From the NCBI GenBank assembly GCA_964604705.1, contig CAZSAP010000002.1:186001-250000 (forward strand): DNA of 64,000 nt. The letters run 5' to 3'. The position numbers and the translations under genes are program-made. Position 1 is the first letter of the stretch. Every line of letters begins with the position of its first letter. The DNA is from JAAXVQ01 sp964604705 (GTDB lineage: Bacteria > Oederibacteriota > JAAXVQ01). Below, piece after piece: positions 41,151 to 49,826 of the stretch. The notes below the pieces were generated by a model. It did no database searches, was not told where the DNA came from, and saw nothing but the letters and a program-made list of their open reading frames with translations.

Positions 41151-41618
41151 CTAGAGCATACCTCCCGGTTGAATATACTTGGGCATGGGCTTTGGAGATA
41201 GTCCGTACTCCGGTACCTCCATGTAAGCCCACACATCCTCCGGAGTAAAGGGCTTGTACAAAACTGCTTCCGCCCCTGCCGCTCGCGCCAAGGTTACTCC
41301 ATCCTCATCCCCACGCTCAGCCAAGGCTACCGTCTGTCCGCAATGCACGTTCATCTGTCCTCGGCAGGTGGCTAAAAACGCCAAGGCCGCTTCACGCGGA
41401 ATACTCACATCCACAAACCAACTGTCCCAGCGGCCTCCCGCTTGTTGCAACGCTGCAGCCGCCTGCTCTCCCGTGGCACAAACATACACATCCAATCCTT
41501 CCAGCAAAGGATGCGTCTGTTTGGCCCAATGCTTGGCCTTCTCGTAAAATGCCATCTGCAATGCAAGCCTGAGCAACCGGGTTAATTCCGGATCGTTTTC
41601 CAAAATTCCTATACGCAC
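41151..41618 (-). CDS. Divergent response-regulator receiver-like protein
   Basis: A 155-residue protein with a receiver-like fold: acidic pair in ILENDPE, the phosphorylatable Asp in SWFVDVSIP, a helix with ALAERGDEDG and the conserved Lys in AVLYKPFTPEDV. Between the first helix and second strand is an insertion of about 20 residues (KAKHWAKQTHPLLEGLDVYV), and the Thr/Ser before the Lys is an Ala. It may therefore not be a standard phosphorelay partner. It is co-transcribed with the PilZ gene. Confidence 0.7.
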   Translation of the reverse strand: MRIGILENDPELTRLLRLALQMAFYEKAKHWAKQTHPLLEGLDVYVCATGEQAAAALQQAGGRWDSWFVDVSIPREAALAFLATCRGQMNVHCGQTVALAERGDEDGVTLARAAGAEAVLYKPFTPEDVWAYMEVPEYGLSPKPMPKYIQPGGML

Positions 41619-41645
41619 GCTTTCCCTCCGTCCGTCCTTGGACGT

Positions 41646-42377
41646 CTATCGCATTTTAAAGAAATGCAAGGTACACTGTACGTCCGCACGGTTTTCCTGG
41701 TGCATCAGCGCCTCTGCATCCAACGGTTGCACTTGACCTGCGGTTAACACCTCTTCGGTTTTTTCGGTAAGTGTCTTCCACTCATCCGGTCCCAAATGAA
41801 ACGACGCGCTGTTGGTTCTCACCTCGGTTTGCGCCAGGAACCGCGCACGATAGCGCTTGCCGGCTTCCAGCGGCACCGTGGTTTGCACATTGAACAAGTG
41901 CTTGTTGCCCGAGGCTTGACCCTTCAAGGTGAGCAACTGCCGCACCACCACCAGGGCATGCGCCTGTTCCGGATCATTCATATCTTCCAGCCGGACCTCC
42001 GCTTGCACCCACGTCAGGTCTCGAGGTTGAAAACCTACGACCTTCCACTCCACGCTTATCATGGCGGACAAGGATACGGTTTGCGGTTGCGTAAAATAAA
42101 TGGCGTCATCAATCACCATTTCGGCCTTCGCGGTTTGACGTTGCCCAGATCCGGCCGGGACCCGAGCCACACAGGTAAGCTTGCCAATCTCCGGATCGGC
42201 TTCCGCCGTGCCCGAAGAGGGATCGTATTGAAACACCCCGGTTTTTGGAATAACCTCTTCAAACGGAGGTTTCAGGGTAGGCCATTCGGTCTTGGACGTC
42301 TTGGCGCAACCGTTGATCCCAAAACCCATTACAAGCAACAACCCCAACCAGGCCCAGCGTTGACGCGATGTCCACAT
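41646..42377 (-). CDS. Predicted lipoprotein of unknown function
   Basis: A 243-residue protein with a lipoprotein signal (hydrophobic LGLLLVMGFGI and lipobox GINGC, so Cys24 would be lipidated). The mature part is beta-rich: VISVEWKVVGFQPRDLTWVQAE-like strands and EAGKRYRARFLAQTEVR. No family is recognised. It starts 13 bases after the Cys-motif protein ends, so they are in one operon. Confidence 0.65.
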   Translation of the reverse strand: MWTSRQRWAWLGLLLVMGFGINGCAKTSKTEWPTLKPPFEEVIPKTGVFQYDPSSGTAEADPEIGKLTCVARVPAGSGQRQTAKAEMVIDDAIYFTQPQTVSLSAMISVEWKVVGFQPRDLTWVQAEVRLEDMNDPEQAHALVVVRQLLTLKGQASGNKHLFNVQTTVPLEAGKRYRARFLAQTEVRTNSASFHLGPDEWKTLTEKTEEVLTAGQVQPLDAEALMHQENRADVQCTLHFFKMR

Positions 42378-42389
42378 GCGAGGCGCCCT

Positions 42390-42965
42390 CTATTCCTTTT
42401 CTTTTTCGCCCGGTACATCCACGGACCCCATTTTGGAAGGGGGCTTGGGGGGCACATGGAGTGTGGCATCGGTTACGGGTGTAGGCGGAATCTTGGTCCG
42501 AACAAACGCCACCGGTGGATTGCACACCGAACAGGGTTGATTTCCACCTTCGGACGCTTTTTCAATTTCCTGCACTTTTAGCATCTGTTTGGGATCAATG
42601 TTTTTGATTTGGGAGCACCAGGCACTGTGATAGGTTTTGGTGGCTTTATCCACCATAAATCCCTCACCCCGGCTGATGGTGGCTGAAAGTTTCCTCTGCT
42701 GTACCGTGGTCTCGGTTGCGTCCTTACGTGCCAGAGGACTGCACAGCGGACATGGATAAAAGCCTTTGGCTCGTGCTTCGGCTTCTGCGGCAAATGTTTT
42801 TAAGTTTTTTTTCTGGATAACCGGGGTTTCGGGACACTCGGCAGCATGGTATCGTTTGGTCGATGCATCCCCAAATACGTCTGCATAAACCGGAGAAAGC
42901 AAGCACAGCAAAGACCCGGCGCACAGCCACCAACTCAACCATCTGCGGGGGTTTGGTCGTATCAT
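42390..42965 (-). CDS. Exported protein with two Ada-like Cys motifs
   Basis: A 191-residue protein with a signal peptide (LSWWLCAGSLLCLLSPVYA). Two repeats follow, each with the order YH, Cys, then CxxC: KRYHAAECPE to GFYPCPLC (about residues 37-77) and KTYHSAWCSQ to GNQPCSVC (about 108-148). This order matches the metal-binding Ada-like short domain found in secreted nucleases and lipoproteins, where the Cys bind zinc or serve redox roles. The tail is Pro-rich. No enzymatic domain is present. Confidence 0.72.
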   Translation of the reverse strand: MIRPNPRRWLSWWLCAGSLLCLLSPVYADVFGDASTKRYHAAECPETPVIQKKNLKTFAAEAEARAKGFYPCPLCSPLARKDATETTVQQRKLSATISRGEGFMVDKATKTYHSAWCSQIKNIDPKQMLKVQEIEKASEGGNQPCSVCNPPVAFVRTKIPPTPVTDATLHVPPKPPSKMGSVDVPGEKEKE

Positions 42966-43108
42966 CGAGGTTCACTCCGTGGGAAAATGGTCTGCCTGCT
43001 TTCAAGTATCGCTCGCTTCAACAAGCCCTGTCAAGAAAAACTGCAATACACCCCTATGGGAAACCAGACTCGGGATCAAACGGTTGGATGCTCGGATGTA
43101 GCGCTTAC

Positions 43109-43456
43109 TTAATAGCTCATGGTATTTGAAATGAATTCTTGTAAGCGGGCGCGGTCTTCAATGCCCAGTCGATTAAACATCAAACCGTGAGCAAATACGT
43201 TTTGTCCATCCTCTTTCACCGGCCGTGTCCATAATACTTCAGCCCGAATATGCACCGGTTGCGTAATCTTGGGCAGCTTCACATCAAACTCCAAAACCGT
43301 GGCACTGGGAATGGAAAACGGACTGTAGAGCGAGGCGCCCTCTTCGCTTAAATTCTTGATGTACGCAGTGAGGGGTTCTTCGGAGTCTCGGGAAAAAAAT
43401 TTGATGGGAATATCCACTTCTACGCGGGCATACCGCCGAAAATTCAAGACTCCCAT
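43109..43456 (-). CDS. PilZ domain protein
   Basis: A 115-residue PilZ protein with RRYARVEVD near the start (RxxxR) and IKNLSEEGASLYS (NxSxxG), both intact, so c-di-GMP binding is likely. WTRPVKEDGQNVFAHGLMF is the closing core strand. The ATG at 43456 follows GAGGTG; a frame extension has no site. It is monocistronic or leads the next gene downstream. Confidence 0.88.
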   Translation of the reverse strand: MGVLNFRRYARVEVDIPIKFFSRDSEEPLTAYIKNLSEEGASLYSPFSIPSATVLEFDVKLPKITQPVHIRAEVLWTRPVKEDGQNVFAHGLMFNRLGIEDRARLQEFISNTMSY

Positions 43457-43520
43457 AGCTGCCACCTCTTTCCCCACGGTCGATGACTCATTGTAGCACG
43501 CCCAACCCTGAATGCAAGCG

Positions 43521-44231
43521 TTACTCGGTCTTCCTCGGTTTGCGACCCGGCAACGCCACAGTGGGCTTGGGTTTCACCGTTGGCATGGAAACGGCGGTTT
43601 CCAAGGGTGTGGCGCGGGACTTACGGGGCAGCTGCTGGGCCACCGCCAAAGCCACAGCCGCGGCGCCTGAGGAAGTTGCGGTCGTAACAACATTAGCATC
43701 CATGGTCGTATCGGCACCGGCCATTTCCACGCCGTTACGTTCAAAGAGTTTTTTGGTTTCCGGTGCAGGCAAGACCGAGGCTTTGCGACCCTTGAGAATA
43801 CCCGCATACACCAAGGCCGCAGGAGCAATGGAAACCGCACCAATCGGGCGGTGCTTTTTGTTAAGGCCGCGCACCAGCCGCTTTAGGTCTGGATTAAACC
43901 ACAGATACATCTTGGCGCCCGATCCACCCACAATCACCAAACCGTCTACCTGGTCACTTTGAATTTGATCCAGGGTGACATCCACTCGAATCGTACCCTG
44001 CACCATGCCTTTGGCTTCACCGGATTGCGTAGAGCCAATTACGCAGCGAGCGTTCTTGGCTTTGAACACATCCTGTATGCTTTTAAGTTCACCCTCGTGG
44101 TACGCCACCGGCGCCACCACCAGCAAGACCACGGGACGTGTGTCCTTGGCCCAAGCCGTGTTGGCCGCCAACAGAATACCCCATACGCATCCGACCCTAA
44201 TGATGAATCTCAATGTTCGCCAAACCTGCAT
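43521..44231 (-). CDS. Exported DJ-1/PfpI-like protein lacking the nucleophilic Cys
   Basis: A 236-residue protein: signal peptide (MQVWRTLRFIIRVGCVWGILL), then a DJ-1/PfpI fold (VVLLVVAPVAYHEGELKSI, GLVIVGGSGAKMYLW). In the nucleophile elbow the usual Cys-His/Gly is replaced (AVSIAPAALVYAGIL), so protease, glyoxalase or deglycase activity is unlikely. The tail is Lys/Pro-rich (MPTVKPKPTVALPGRKPRK). It may be a non-catalytic periplasmic sensor or binding protein. GGAG precedes the ATG at 44231. Confidence 0.75.
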   Translation of the reverse strand: MQVWRTLRFIIRVGCVWGILLAANTAWAKDTRPVVLLVVAPVAYHEGELKSIQDVFKAKNARCVIGSTQSGEAKGMVQGTIRVDVTLDQIQSDQVDGLVIVGGSGAKMYLWFNPDLKRLVRGLNKKHRPIGAVSIAPAALVYAGILKGRKASVLPAPETKKLFERNGVEMAGADTTMDANVVTTATSSGAAAVALAVAQQLPRKSRATPLETAVSMPTVKPKPTVALPGRKPRKTE

Positions 44232-44250
44232 GTCCGACTCCTTCGCCGAA

Positions 44251-45240
44251 TTATAGCCGCAACAGACACGAACCCCAGGTAAACCCACCGCCAAACGCCA
44301 CGAGCAAGCAAACCGAACCTTGTTTCACGCGACCCTGTTGCCGGGCTTCGGCCAAGGCCACGGCCGTGGTTGCAGCGGAGGTGTTTCCATAATGCATCAA
44401 ATTCAAATACACCTTGTCCATGGACATATTGGACAGGCGTGCGGCCGCTTCAATAATGCGCATGTTGGCCTGATGGGGAATGAGCAGATCCACTTCATCG
44501 ATGCTCATCCCGGCTTTGGTTAATACTTCGCTGTTGGAGCTGGCCATGGCCCGCGCCGCAAACTTGAATACTTCATTGCCTTTCATCTTCATATAATGAA
44601 GCCGGTTGTTCACGGTTTCATGGCTGGCCGGCAAACGTGATCCGCCAGCCGGAAGTTCCAACAGTTCACCCTTACTGCCATCGGCTCCCATGTACGTGGC
44701 CAAAATACCCGCCGGAGCGTCTACGGCTTGCACCACGGCCGCGCCCGCCGCATCCCCAAAAAGAACGGCTGTATTTCGGTCTTCCCAATCTGTAATGCGC
44801 GACAAAGTCTCGGCCGCTACCACCAAAACCGTTTTATACATGCCCGTGGCCACAAAATTACGCGCCAAGGAAAGGGCGTAAACAAACCCTGTACACGCCG
44901 CTTCCACATCAAAACAGGCGGCGCGGGTAGCACCCAACGCGCGCTGAATATGACACGCCGTCGACGGCCAGGGCATATCCGGAGTGATCGTTGCTGTAAT
45001 AATCAGATCCACGGCTTCCGCGGTCACACCTGCATCGGCCAGCGCCGCTTGGGCGGCCAAGGTTCCCATGGTCGAGGAGGTCTCGTTAGGGGCCGCAATA
45101 TGCCGCTCCTTGATGCCTACGCGAGAGATAATCCATTCATCGTTGGTTTCCACCATTTTTTCTAAATCTGCATTGGTCAGCACTTTTTCCGGAACATAGA
45201 ATCCAGTGCCAACAATGCCTGCGTTAATTAATTCTGACAC
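44251..45240 (-). CDS. fabH: Beta-ketoacyl-ACP synthase III
   Basis: A 329-residue enzyme with the FabH triad: Cys116 in EAACTGFVYAL, His256 in LIPHQANMRIIEA and Asn286 in MHYGNTSAA. It starts fatty acid synthesis from acyl-CoA and malonyl-ACP and could supply starter units to the polyketide cluster. The GTG at 45240, 9 bases after AAAGGAG, is preferred to the ATG at 45261. It is distinct from the DarB paralogue at 3.5 kb. Confidence 0.94.
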   Translation of the reverse strand: MSELINAGIVGTGFYVPEKVLTNADLEKMVETNDEWIISRVGIKERHIAAPNETSSTMGTLAAQAALADAGVTAEAVDLIITATITPDMPWPSTACHIQRALGATRAACFDVEAACTGFVYALSLARNFVATGMYKTVLVVAAETLSRITDWEDRNTAVLFGDAAGAAVVQAVDAPAGILATYMGADGSKGELLELPAGGSRLPASHETVNNRLHYMKMKGNEVFKFAARAMASSNSEVLTKAGMSIDEVDLLIPHQANMRIIEAAARLSNMSMDKVYLNLMHYGNTSAATTAVALAEARQQGRVKQGSVCLLVAFGGGFTWGSCLLRL

Positions 45241-45307
45241 GTCAAACGACTCCTTTCCCATAAACCTCGGGTGTCCTTCTTCCGAGCTTCCATGGCCACT
45301 GCCTGAT

Positions 45308-45847
45308 TTAACGGCCGGCAGAACCGCTTTTTAGTTGCTGCAAATACCCTTGGTACATCCGATCGAAAAACGCGCTGGCTTGGGCATAATCTGGGTACGT
45401 CCACTCCCACACACAAAACCGCCCTTGCCGAATTTTCATTGTCACTTCCGCATAAATCCCGGAACGCAGATAGATGCGCTGCTCATGATTTTTAGTGCTG
45501 GCCAACACCAATTTTCCTGGTGCCAAGTATCCCGGATCGAGATTGATCCGCCGGCCACCATGTTCATTGGCGCCAAAGTCCTGTTCAAAGGCATTGGCCG
45601 CGTGCTTCCAGTCCGGTAACTCGGCCGCATCCCGCAGATTCTCAAATACGAGAAACTGCCGCCATAATCCAGCACCCATTTCACGTGTATAATATTCAGT
45701 ATGCGTGAACACAGCTGGCTCGGTGGAACCTGCCATCGGCCCCCAGTACGAAACCGCCCAAGCGCGTATCTGTTCCAGGGCCGCTGGATCCGAGCCCAAA
45801 ATACCTGCCAAAGGTTTCACATAGGGAATATCCTGAATTTTACCCAT
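45308..45847 (-). CDS. DUF4416 family protein
   Basis: A 179-residue protein with the family pattern MGKIQDIPYVKPLAGIL at the start, TEYYTREMGAGLWRQFLVFE, GRRINLDPGYLAPGKLVLAS and AEVTMKIRQGRF with a C-terminal WTYPDYAQASAFFDRM. The function of DUF4416 is unknown; the family is often found in deep-branching Gram-negative phyla. The ATG at 45847 follows GAGGGATA. Confidence 0.88.
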   Translation of the reverse strand: MGKIQDIPYVKPLAGILGSDPAALEQIRAWAVSYWGPMAGSTEPAVFTHTEYYTREMGAGLWRQFLVFENLRDAAELPDWKHAANAFEQDFGANEHGGRRINLDPGYLAPGKLVLASTKNHEQRIYLRSGIYAEVTMKIRQGRFCVWEWTYPDYAQASAFFDRMYQGYLQQLKSGSAGR

Positions 45848-45943
45848 TATCCCTCGACTATAATCAAAGCCCCTAAAATCGTCAATGGGTAATTTCCCGC
45901 GGTATTTACGGGACACCTGCCACCAGGGCACACGACCGAACCC

Positions 45944-45981
45944 AAAAAAAATAGGGGAACGATGGTTTTCACCGTTCCCCT
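45944..45981 (-). terminator. Rho-independent terminator after the Spy-like gene
   Basis: On the minus strand AGGGGAACG pairs with CGTTCCCCT, with an inner GTG/CAT piece, followed by a run of T (ATTTTTTTT). It lies 48 bases after the Spy-like stop and ends the sigma/anti-sigma/Spy transcript. Confidence 0.92.
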
Positions 45982-46029
45982 AAGCTACCTTCCTGCTTTC
46001 TAGCTTTTTAGTGCATCCCGATTAAGGCT

Positions 46030-46578
46030 TTATTTACAAGGTTTCTTTTCGCAGTCTTGTTGATTTCTCCGACCATGCTGACCTTTAAAAAAGCCCCGGT
46101 CGCCGGGGCCCATTTGCATATGCATTTCATCCATCTTGCGCTTTTGCTCAGGGGTCAACAAAGACCGCAAATACATCAAGGACTTGGTGCGGTTAAGTAA
46201 AATCTGGGTATGCCGCTCCCCTATCTGCTTAACCAATTTATCCACTTTCCCCATATCCGGCTTGTCACTCATGGTCTCTTCCGCCAGATCCAAATGCAAG
46301 GTCTTCATCTCCGCCATGTCGCGGATCATTTGCTTCCGGTTGTTCAAGCGCTCGGTCTTCAATTTGGCGAGTTGCTCCTCGGAGAGGTTCAACAATCCCA
46401 TGGCTTGATGGCCGGACATGGGTTCATCTTCCCCGTCCGGTCCCGGCATCATCGGCGGTTCCATTTTTTCCATTTTTGCGCCCGGCTCCCCGGTTGGTGC
46501 GCTCCAGCTCACCCCAGTCCCAACACCTAGCAACAAAATTATTCCCAGTACACCCACGCTCCACAACTTACGTTTCAT
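46030..46578 (-). CDS. Spy/CpxP-like periplasmic protein
   Basis: A 182-residue protein with a signal peptide (KLWSVGVLGIILLLGVGTG) and a helical body with LNLSEEQLAKLKTERL and a second LTPEQKRKMDEMHM, both of the LTxxQ type seen in Spy/CpxP and zinc-resistance-associated proteins. The body is Met- and Asp-rich, and the tail is basic with two Cys. Such proteins act as ATP-independent chaperones or metal-stress sensors. It follows the sigma and anti-sigma genes, which are expected to respond to envelope stress. GAGGAG precedes the ATG at 46578. Confidence 0.82.
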   Translation of the reverse strand: MKRKLWSVGVLGIILLLGVGTGVSWSAPTGEPGAKMEKMEPPMMPGPDGEDEPMSGHQAMGLLNLSEEQLAKLKTERLNNRKQMIRDMAEMKTLHLDLAEETMSDKPDMGKVDKLVKQIGERHTQILLNRTKSLMYLRSLLTPEQKRKMDEMHMQMGPGDRGFFKGQHGRRNQQDCEKKPCK

Positions 46579-46597
46579 AATACCTGTCTCCTCTCGA

Positions 46598-47068
46598 TTA
46601 ATTGGATTCTGACTGCGTTGTCTCCGATTGTTCCAACCACGTGGTCTGGCTCCAGCTGTCCTGCAGCCACGTATCGTATGAATTGGTTCCACCTCCCTCC
46701 CAAACACTTTCCAAATCCTCCGAATAGGCTTGTATCACTTGCTGATTATCCATGGAGGTATGTGTCATCATGATCGAGAAGGCAACCACCGTGGTCATCA
46801 CCGCAGCCCCAATCCAAGAAGCCCTCCACCGAATCCAGCTGCTTTTCGGTTGATCAATCTGCGCCAATACCCGGGTCACCATATTGGCCGGAACTAGGTC
46901 GGAACTTGCGTTACGCAATTTTGTCATAGAATACACAAACGCGCGCTCGTGCTCACGACAGGTTGCACATTCCAGAAGATGCACCCGCACGGCCTCGGTC
47001 TCAGCTGCATTCAAGACGCCTGCCTCCCGCTGGGCCAAGTATGGAATAATCTGTTTGTGCTCAAACAT
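46598..47068 (-). CDS. Anti-sigma factor with zinc-finger (ZAS) domain
   Basis: A 156-residue protein. The N-terminus holds the HxxxCxxC motif in VRVHLLECATCREHE, the zinc-binding anti-sigma domain, and a single membrane segment lies at about residues 88-106 (WIGAAVMTTVVAFSIMM). The short periplasmic tail is acidic and Trp/Ser/Gln-rich. It would hold the neighbouring sigma factor at the membrane. The ATG at 47068 overlaps the sigma stop by 8 bases. Confidence 0.88.
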   Translation of the reverse strand: MFEHKQIIPYLAQREAGVLNAAETEAVRVHLLECATCREHERAFVYSMTKLRNASSDLVPANMVTRVLAQIDQPKSSWIRWRASWIGAAVMTTVVAFSIMMTHTSMDNQQVIQAYSEDLESVWEGGGTNSYDTWLQDSWSQTTWLEQSETTQSESN

Positions 47069-47612
47069 GAACCTCACTCCTCTCCACTTTCCGAAATGCC
47101 TCATGGAACGCTTCCAACCCACGGCTAAGGCGCGACTTTACGGTCCCAAGCGGGACACTTAACACGTCGGCCATCTCTTGTAAGCTCATCTCGCTTTCAA
47201 ACCGGAGTGCGAGAATTTCACGAACCTTGGGGGCCAGTGTGCCCAGGGTATGCCGCACATGCTGTTGTTCTTCTTCCCGAGCCAACTTGGTTTCCACTTC
47301 GGGTGCCACGCTCCCTTCCGGAAGATCTTCGCCCGCGGGATATTCCCGATAGCGCCGCATGTGTTCGCGCCCCAAATTCATAGCCACTTTGTAAAACCAC
47401 GGTTGAAACGGACGGGCGGGATCGTATTGCTTCCGGCGTTCATACACCCGGATAAAAACGTCCTGGGCAAAATCCTTGGCTTCTTCCATGCGGCCGAACA
47501 AACGCCAACCCATTCGATACAGGGGTGCTTGGTAGGTTTCGATGATCCAGCACAAGGCTTCGCGATCGCCTTGAAAAAAACGCTGTTCCATATCTTCGTT
47601 CCGAGTCGCCAT
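47061..47612 (-). CDS. ECF-type RNA polymerase sigma factor
   Basis: A 183-residue sigma factor of the extracytoplasmic function class: region 2 in CWIIETYQAPLYRMGWRLFG and KDFAQDVFIRVYERR, and region 4 helix-turn-helix in MSLQEMADVLSVPLGTVKSR followed by LSRGLEAF. It is paired with its zinc-finger anti-sigma factor. The ATG at 47612 follows AAGGAG. The regulon is unknown but the Spy-like gene is a probable target. Confidence 0.92.
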   Translation of the reverse strand: MATRNEDMEQRFFQGDREALCWIIETYQAPLYRMGWRLFGRMEEAKDFAQDVFIRVYERRKQYDPARPFQPWFYKVAMNLGREHMRRYREYPAGEDLPEGSVAPEVETKLAREEEQQHVRHTLGTLAPKVREILALRFESEMSLQEMADVLSVPLGTVKSRLSRGLEAFHEAFRKVERSEVHV

Positions 47613-47702
47613 AAAACTCCTTTCGGTCTGCCCCTTATTACGCATGGGCTTTCTAAAGGTTCCAAAGATTTTCAGTTGTTTGTGAACGGCCTGACTATCG
47701 GA

Positions 47703-48122
47703 CTATTGCAAAGGAGTGTCTGTCGCCAGCTGAATGCTGAGTTGTCGGGGGGAAACGTCTCGAACTTCGATGCCCGGAGGTACGATCACATCACGCGATG
47801 AAATCTGATATTGATTACGCCCGTTGCGTAATCCGGACAAATCTAAAGAAACGGCAATTTGTTGTTTGTTTAACGTCAGAATCCGATCCCGCGGTCCGGA
47901 GAGCGTGACTTCCGCCGTATTGACCTTAGGATCCACAATATGCAACCCGGTAGGCAGATACTGAAACCTCAATGGAACCGTATAAATGACTTGAATGGAT
48001 TGCTGTCCAGCCACATAGGCCCAGATAACCAAGGCAGCAACCAACGCTACAACCTTGTATTTCCAATCGTTAATTACATACTCTTGAAAGCCCTTGTTGA
48101 AAACCCGTACCCACTCCGGCAT
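47703..48122 (-). CDS. YbbR-like (CdaR-type) single-domain protein
   Basis: A 139-residue protein with one N-terminal membrane segment (about 25-40, WKYKVVALVAALVIWAY) and a single YbbR domain (VYTVPLRFQYLPTGL-like strand, VTLSGPRDRIL, VSLDLSGLRNG). CdaR proteins normally have several YbbR repeats and modulate the c-di-AMP cyclase CdaA. Here only one is present. It lies 5 bases after cdaA ends. Confidence 0.85.
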   Translation of the reverse strand: MPEWVRVFNKGFQEYVINDWKYKVVALVAALVIWAYVAGQQSIQVIYTVPLRFQYLPTGLHIVDPKVNTAEVTLSGPRDRILTLNKQQIAVSLDLSGLRNGRNQYQISSRDVIVPPGIEVRDVSPRQLSIQLATDTPLQ

Positions 48123-48127
48123 TGGCC

Positions 48128-48904
48128 TTAGCTCCTTTTCGGACCGTACAGTGTCAACATCTCTTCAAGTGTCTGACTGTCAATCGCCGGGGTCATTTTC
48201 CCTGCGACCGCCAGTGAAATGCTATGCTTTTCTTCCGATACCACGACCGCCACGGCATCGGTCTCTTCCGTAATGCCAATCGCGGCACGATGGCGTGTAC
48301 CGTAATTTTTGGAAACATTGGGGTCTTGGGTAAGCGGAAGGATGCATCCGGCCGCCGCCACACGCCCTTCGCGTAAAACCACAGCTCCGTCGTGCAAAGG
48401 GGTTTTGGTGATAAACAGGGTGACCAAGAGTTCGGCACTCATTTCCGCATCCAAAAGCGTGCCAGTATCAATATAGGTTTTTAAATTCACATCCCGCTCG
48501 AGAATGATGAGCGCACCGATTTTTCTTCGTGCCAACACTCTGCAGGCTTCGGTGATCTCCTTGTACAACCGCGCTTCTTCTTTAAAAAAACCGATCAACA
48601 AACGTCGACGCCCCATCTGGACCAAGATACGACGCAGCTCGGGTTGAAAAATAATGGTGAAGGCAATCAACCAAACAGCCCAAAGGCTGGTAATGAGCCA
48701 AGTCACGGTGTTGAGTTGAAACTGAATACCAATAAAGACGAACGCCACCAGCACCAAGAAGCCCTTGAGCATCTGCATGGCGCGCGTATCCCGGATCATG
48801 AGCAGCATGCGGTACACGAAAAATGCAACCAAGACAATGTCAACCGCGTCCTGCCAGCGAAACCCACTGATCAAAGAACCCATATGTGTCCAGTAGGTTG
48901 TCAT
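48128..48904 (-). CDS. cdaA: Diadenylate cyclase CdaA
   Basis: A 258-residue membrane enzyme with three N-terminal membrane segments (about 20-85) and a DAC domain. The DGA motif is at 172-174 (PLHDGAVV) and the RHR motif at 204-206 (GTRHRAAIG), both complete. It makes cyclic di-AMP from ATP. The ATG overlaps the folP stop (ATGA). It matches the typical folP-cdaA-cdaR arrangement with ftsH upstream. Confidence 0.95.
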   Translation of the reverse strand: MTTYWTHMGSLISGFRWQDAVDIVLVAFFVYRMLLMIRDTRAMQMLKGFLVLVAFVFIGIQFQLNTVTWLITSLWAVWLIAFTIIFQPELRRILVQMGRRRLLIGFFKEEARLYKEITEACRVLARRKIGALIILERDVNLKTYIDTGTLLDAEMSAELLVTLFITKTPLHDGAVVLREGRVAAAGCILPLTQDPNVSKNYGTRHRAAIGITEETDAVAVVVSEEKHSISLAVAGKMTPAIDSQTLEEMLTLYGPKRS

Positions 48905-49779
48905 GCTTTCGCTCCCGTTTGGGGTATACGTGCTTGAGCAATGGCCCAAGCCACGTTGGCCGCTATGCGCATGGCCGCCACGGCGTGCACCCGTACAATG
49001 TGTGCACCGCCTGCCACGGAGGCTGCCACGGCTGCCGACGTACCCCAATCGCGCTCCGTCGGCGAGAGGGGCCCAACTGTTTTTGTAATAAACGATTTTC
49101 GGGAAGGTCCGACCAACACCGGATAGCCCGCACCCGTTAATTCCGCTAACCTTTGCAACAATTGAAGATTGTGCAGAACCGTTTTTCCAAAACCTATTCC
49201 AGGATCCAAAATAATTTTATTCGGTTTCACACCCAGGTCCTCGGCGGCCTGTGCCGATGTGAGCAAGGCGGCTTTGACCTCCTTGACCACATTTCGGTAC
49301 CGTGGAGCCGCTTGCATGGTGCGGGGTGTGCCTTGCATGTGCATGATCACCAACGGCGCCCCGCTGCGCGCGGCCAACCGATGCATCTCCGCATGACCGA
49401 CGCCCATGACATCGTTGAGAATATGCGCGCCCGATTCCAACGCCATGGCGGCCACTTCGGGTTTGGTTGTATCGACAGAGATAGGAACGGATAAACGGCG
49501 GATAAGCTTGAGCGCTGGGCGCAGGCGACGGATTTCCTCCTGCACCGAGACTTCAGGCGCTCCGGGGCGAGTGGACTCGGCACCCAGATCGAGAATGTCC
49601 GCACCCTCCTCCACCAAACGGAGTGCGTGCCGATACGCCGCCTGGGGACGAAGGCACTTCCCCCCGTCGGAGAAAGAATCGGGTGTTATGTTGACGATGC
49701 CCATGATGTGCGGGCGTGACGCCAGTGCCAGTCGGTAAGGACCGCACGTGATCACGCACGTTCGTTGACGACGTTGCAT
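48901..49779 (-). CDS. folP: Dihydropteroate synthase
   Basis: A 292-residue TIM barrel with MGIVNITPDSFSDGG, DLGAESTRPGAPEVS, SVDTTKPEVAAMA, ILNDVMG and LDPGIGFGKTVLHNLQLL, then VLVGPSRKSFI. It joins p-aminobenzoate to hydroxymethyldihydropterin diphosphate in folate synthesis. It lies 47 bases downstream of ftsH and is coupled to cdaA. Confidence 0.96.
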   Translation of the reverse strand: MQRRQRTCVITCGPYRLALASRPHIMGIVNITPDSFSDGGKCLRPQAAYRHALRLVEEGADILDLGAESTRPGAPEVSVQEEIRRLRPALKLIRRLSVPISVDTTKPEVAAMALESGAHILNDVMGVGHAEMHRLAARSGAPLVIMHMQGTPRTMQAAPRYRNVVKEVKAALLTSAQAAEDLGVKPNKIILDPGIGFGKTVLHNLQLLQRLAELTGAGYPVLVGPSRKSFITKTVGPLSPTERDWGTSAAVAASVAGGAHIVRVHAVAAMRIAANVAWAIAQARIPQTGAKA

Positions 49780-49826
49780 GGTCTCGCACCCTCGCTCGAG
49801 CCGGCAGCGGAAAAGCGTCAGAAGCG

